Shown here in pieces: positions 63,142 through 64,000 of a stretch of 64,000 nucleotides of DNA (its first letter is position 1; every line of letters starts with the position of its first letter). The notes beneath the pieces are model-generated. The model was not told the DNA's origin. It saw only the letters and a list, made by a program, of their open reading frames with translations, and did no database searches. The DNA is from Megalonaias nervosa (lineage: Eukaryota > Mollusca > Bivalvia > Unionida > Unionidae): NCBI GenBank assembly GCA_016617855.1, contig JAECUM010001166.1, positions 1-64,000 of the forward strand, written 5' to 3'. The translations under genes were made by a program, and so were the position numbers.

Positions 63142-63551
63142 AATTATGGGTACCAAGTAGAAATATATACTTCACTTTATCAATTATTAAGAATCCACTA
63201 GCACAAGAACTTTAATTTTATTCACATTTATACTTAATTTCCACTCCTAGCAAAAGGTTCTTATATTATCTAGGCTATTTTGTAATCCTTCTGAAGATGT
63301 GGAAATGTTTCATTTATGTGTAATGGGCAAGTTATTAAGTATCGATGCCTGCTGCTCTTAATGGTGAAAACGCGTGTTCAGGTCATTTAAAGTGGAACTA
63401 CATCCTCATCTCTCTCTGCTCCAATATCAGACTTTAGGGATTACATGACAAACTTCATACACTTGCTTGTAAGTCCAACTACTAAAAAGATGGACCTAGA
63501 TCTACCATTGCATTATTCAATGGGCAATCTGGGTCTGTCCAGTTAACTTGT

Positions 63552-63687
63552 AACAGAGTATATACCATATGTGATATTATTAATCACGTGCTTTAACAGA
63601 GTATATAACATATGAGATATTATTGATCACATGCTTTAACAGAGTATATACCATATGTGATATTATTAATCACATGCTTTAACAAGA
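63552..63687. repeat. 43-bp tandem repeat, three copies
   Basis: Units begin 'aacagagtatata' at 63552, 63595 and 63638, and carry 'gatattatt' and 'atcac'. Confidence 0.92.
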
Positions 63688-63719
63688 TTTTTCCCATTTT
63701 TCTTTACCTGAGAATCTTA

Positions 63720-64000
63720 TAAAAGATATCGGTTCTACAGATTAAATTAAATGCTTTCTGAAATCCACAAAAGCATAGAAAGAGCTTCCATTCTGAATAT
63801 TTGTTTCTTTATTTATGAGGCTATTATGAATGAAAATAATATCTATCATTCAATGATTTTGCCAAAACAGGAGATCATCAAAAGTGTTGTTTGATATAAT
63901 TTGAACCAAACTAGAAAATAAAAGAAGTCAAATTTATTGAGAGCAGTCTTTAATACAGCCAGTCTTTATGCATGCTAAATTTTGAACTGATGGGGCCTGA
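63720..64000 (-). mobile_element. Non-LTR retrotransposon fragment, reverse-transcriptase motif
   Basis: The minus strand around 63755-63855 reads DIIFIHNSLINKETNIQNGS followed by FYAFVDFRK and, after a one-base frameshift, AFNLICR. This is the layout of the first catalytic (aspartate) motif of LINE reverse transcriptases (F..FVDF.KAFD). Stops and the shift show it is inactive. It may extend past the right edge and down to about 63400. Confidence 0.6.

Overview
The window is animal nuclear DNA: AT-rich, intron-bearing, full of microsatellites and minisatellites, with several families of tRNA-derived SINEs and only one gene I can name. A single-domain angiotensin-converting-enzyme (ACE) gene of invertebrate type, together with tRNA-SINEs tailed by (CA)n or (CAA)n, suggests a lophotrochozoan, most likely a mollusc. 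The clade is an inference; no ribosomal or mitochondrial marker is present.

Layout. 1-19470 is a head-to-tail array of a 4.3-4.45 kb unit (about 4.4 copies seen, cut by the left edge). Each unit holds (GATA)n, (CT)n, (ATGT)n, (CA)n and (TA)n tracts and a pair of related SINEs, the first one truncated. 19471-38800 is repeat-rich sequence with no secure gene. It contains a dispersed ~0.8 kb repeat in two copies, solo SINEs of two main families, a decayed coding-like stretch on the minus strand (26.2-28.0 kb) into which a 5'-truncated SINE has inserted, a 41-bp minisatellite, a 1.2 kb degenerate minisatellite and long (TA)n tracts.

38841-61170 (+) is the ACE gene. I placed 12 coding exons whose GT/AG boundaries and phases agree and sum to 1977 nt (658 residues plus stop). 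The product has a signal peptide, one M2 peptidase domain with both zinc motifs, and no C-terminal membrane anchor, so it should be a secreted zinc dipeptidyl carboxypeptidase. The catalytic residues are kept. The chloride-II ligand Arg522 (human testis ACE numbering) is Cys, the Tyr224 region is remodelled, and the first conserved disulfide is absent.

The most unusual feature is in the introns. After exons 9, 10 and 11 the intron begins with a minisatellite whose unit is a degenerate copy of the 3' end of the exon just before it, including the splice donor for exons 9 and 10. Several intact decoy donors therefore lie downstream of the true ones. I know of no named class for this exon-end-seeded pattern. 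Other introns carry unrelated tandem repeats and a LINE fragment.

61171-64000 holds the 3' flank, two SINEs of a tRNA-Leu/Ser-like family, a 43-bp triple repeat and a minus-strand reverse-transcriptase fragment of a non-LTR retrotransposon. No prokaryotic gene, CRISPR array, rRNA or convincing functional tRNA was seen.
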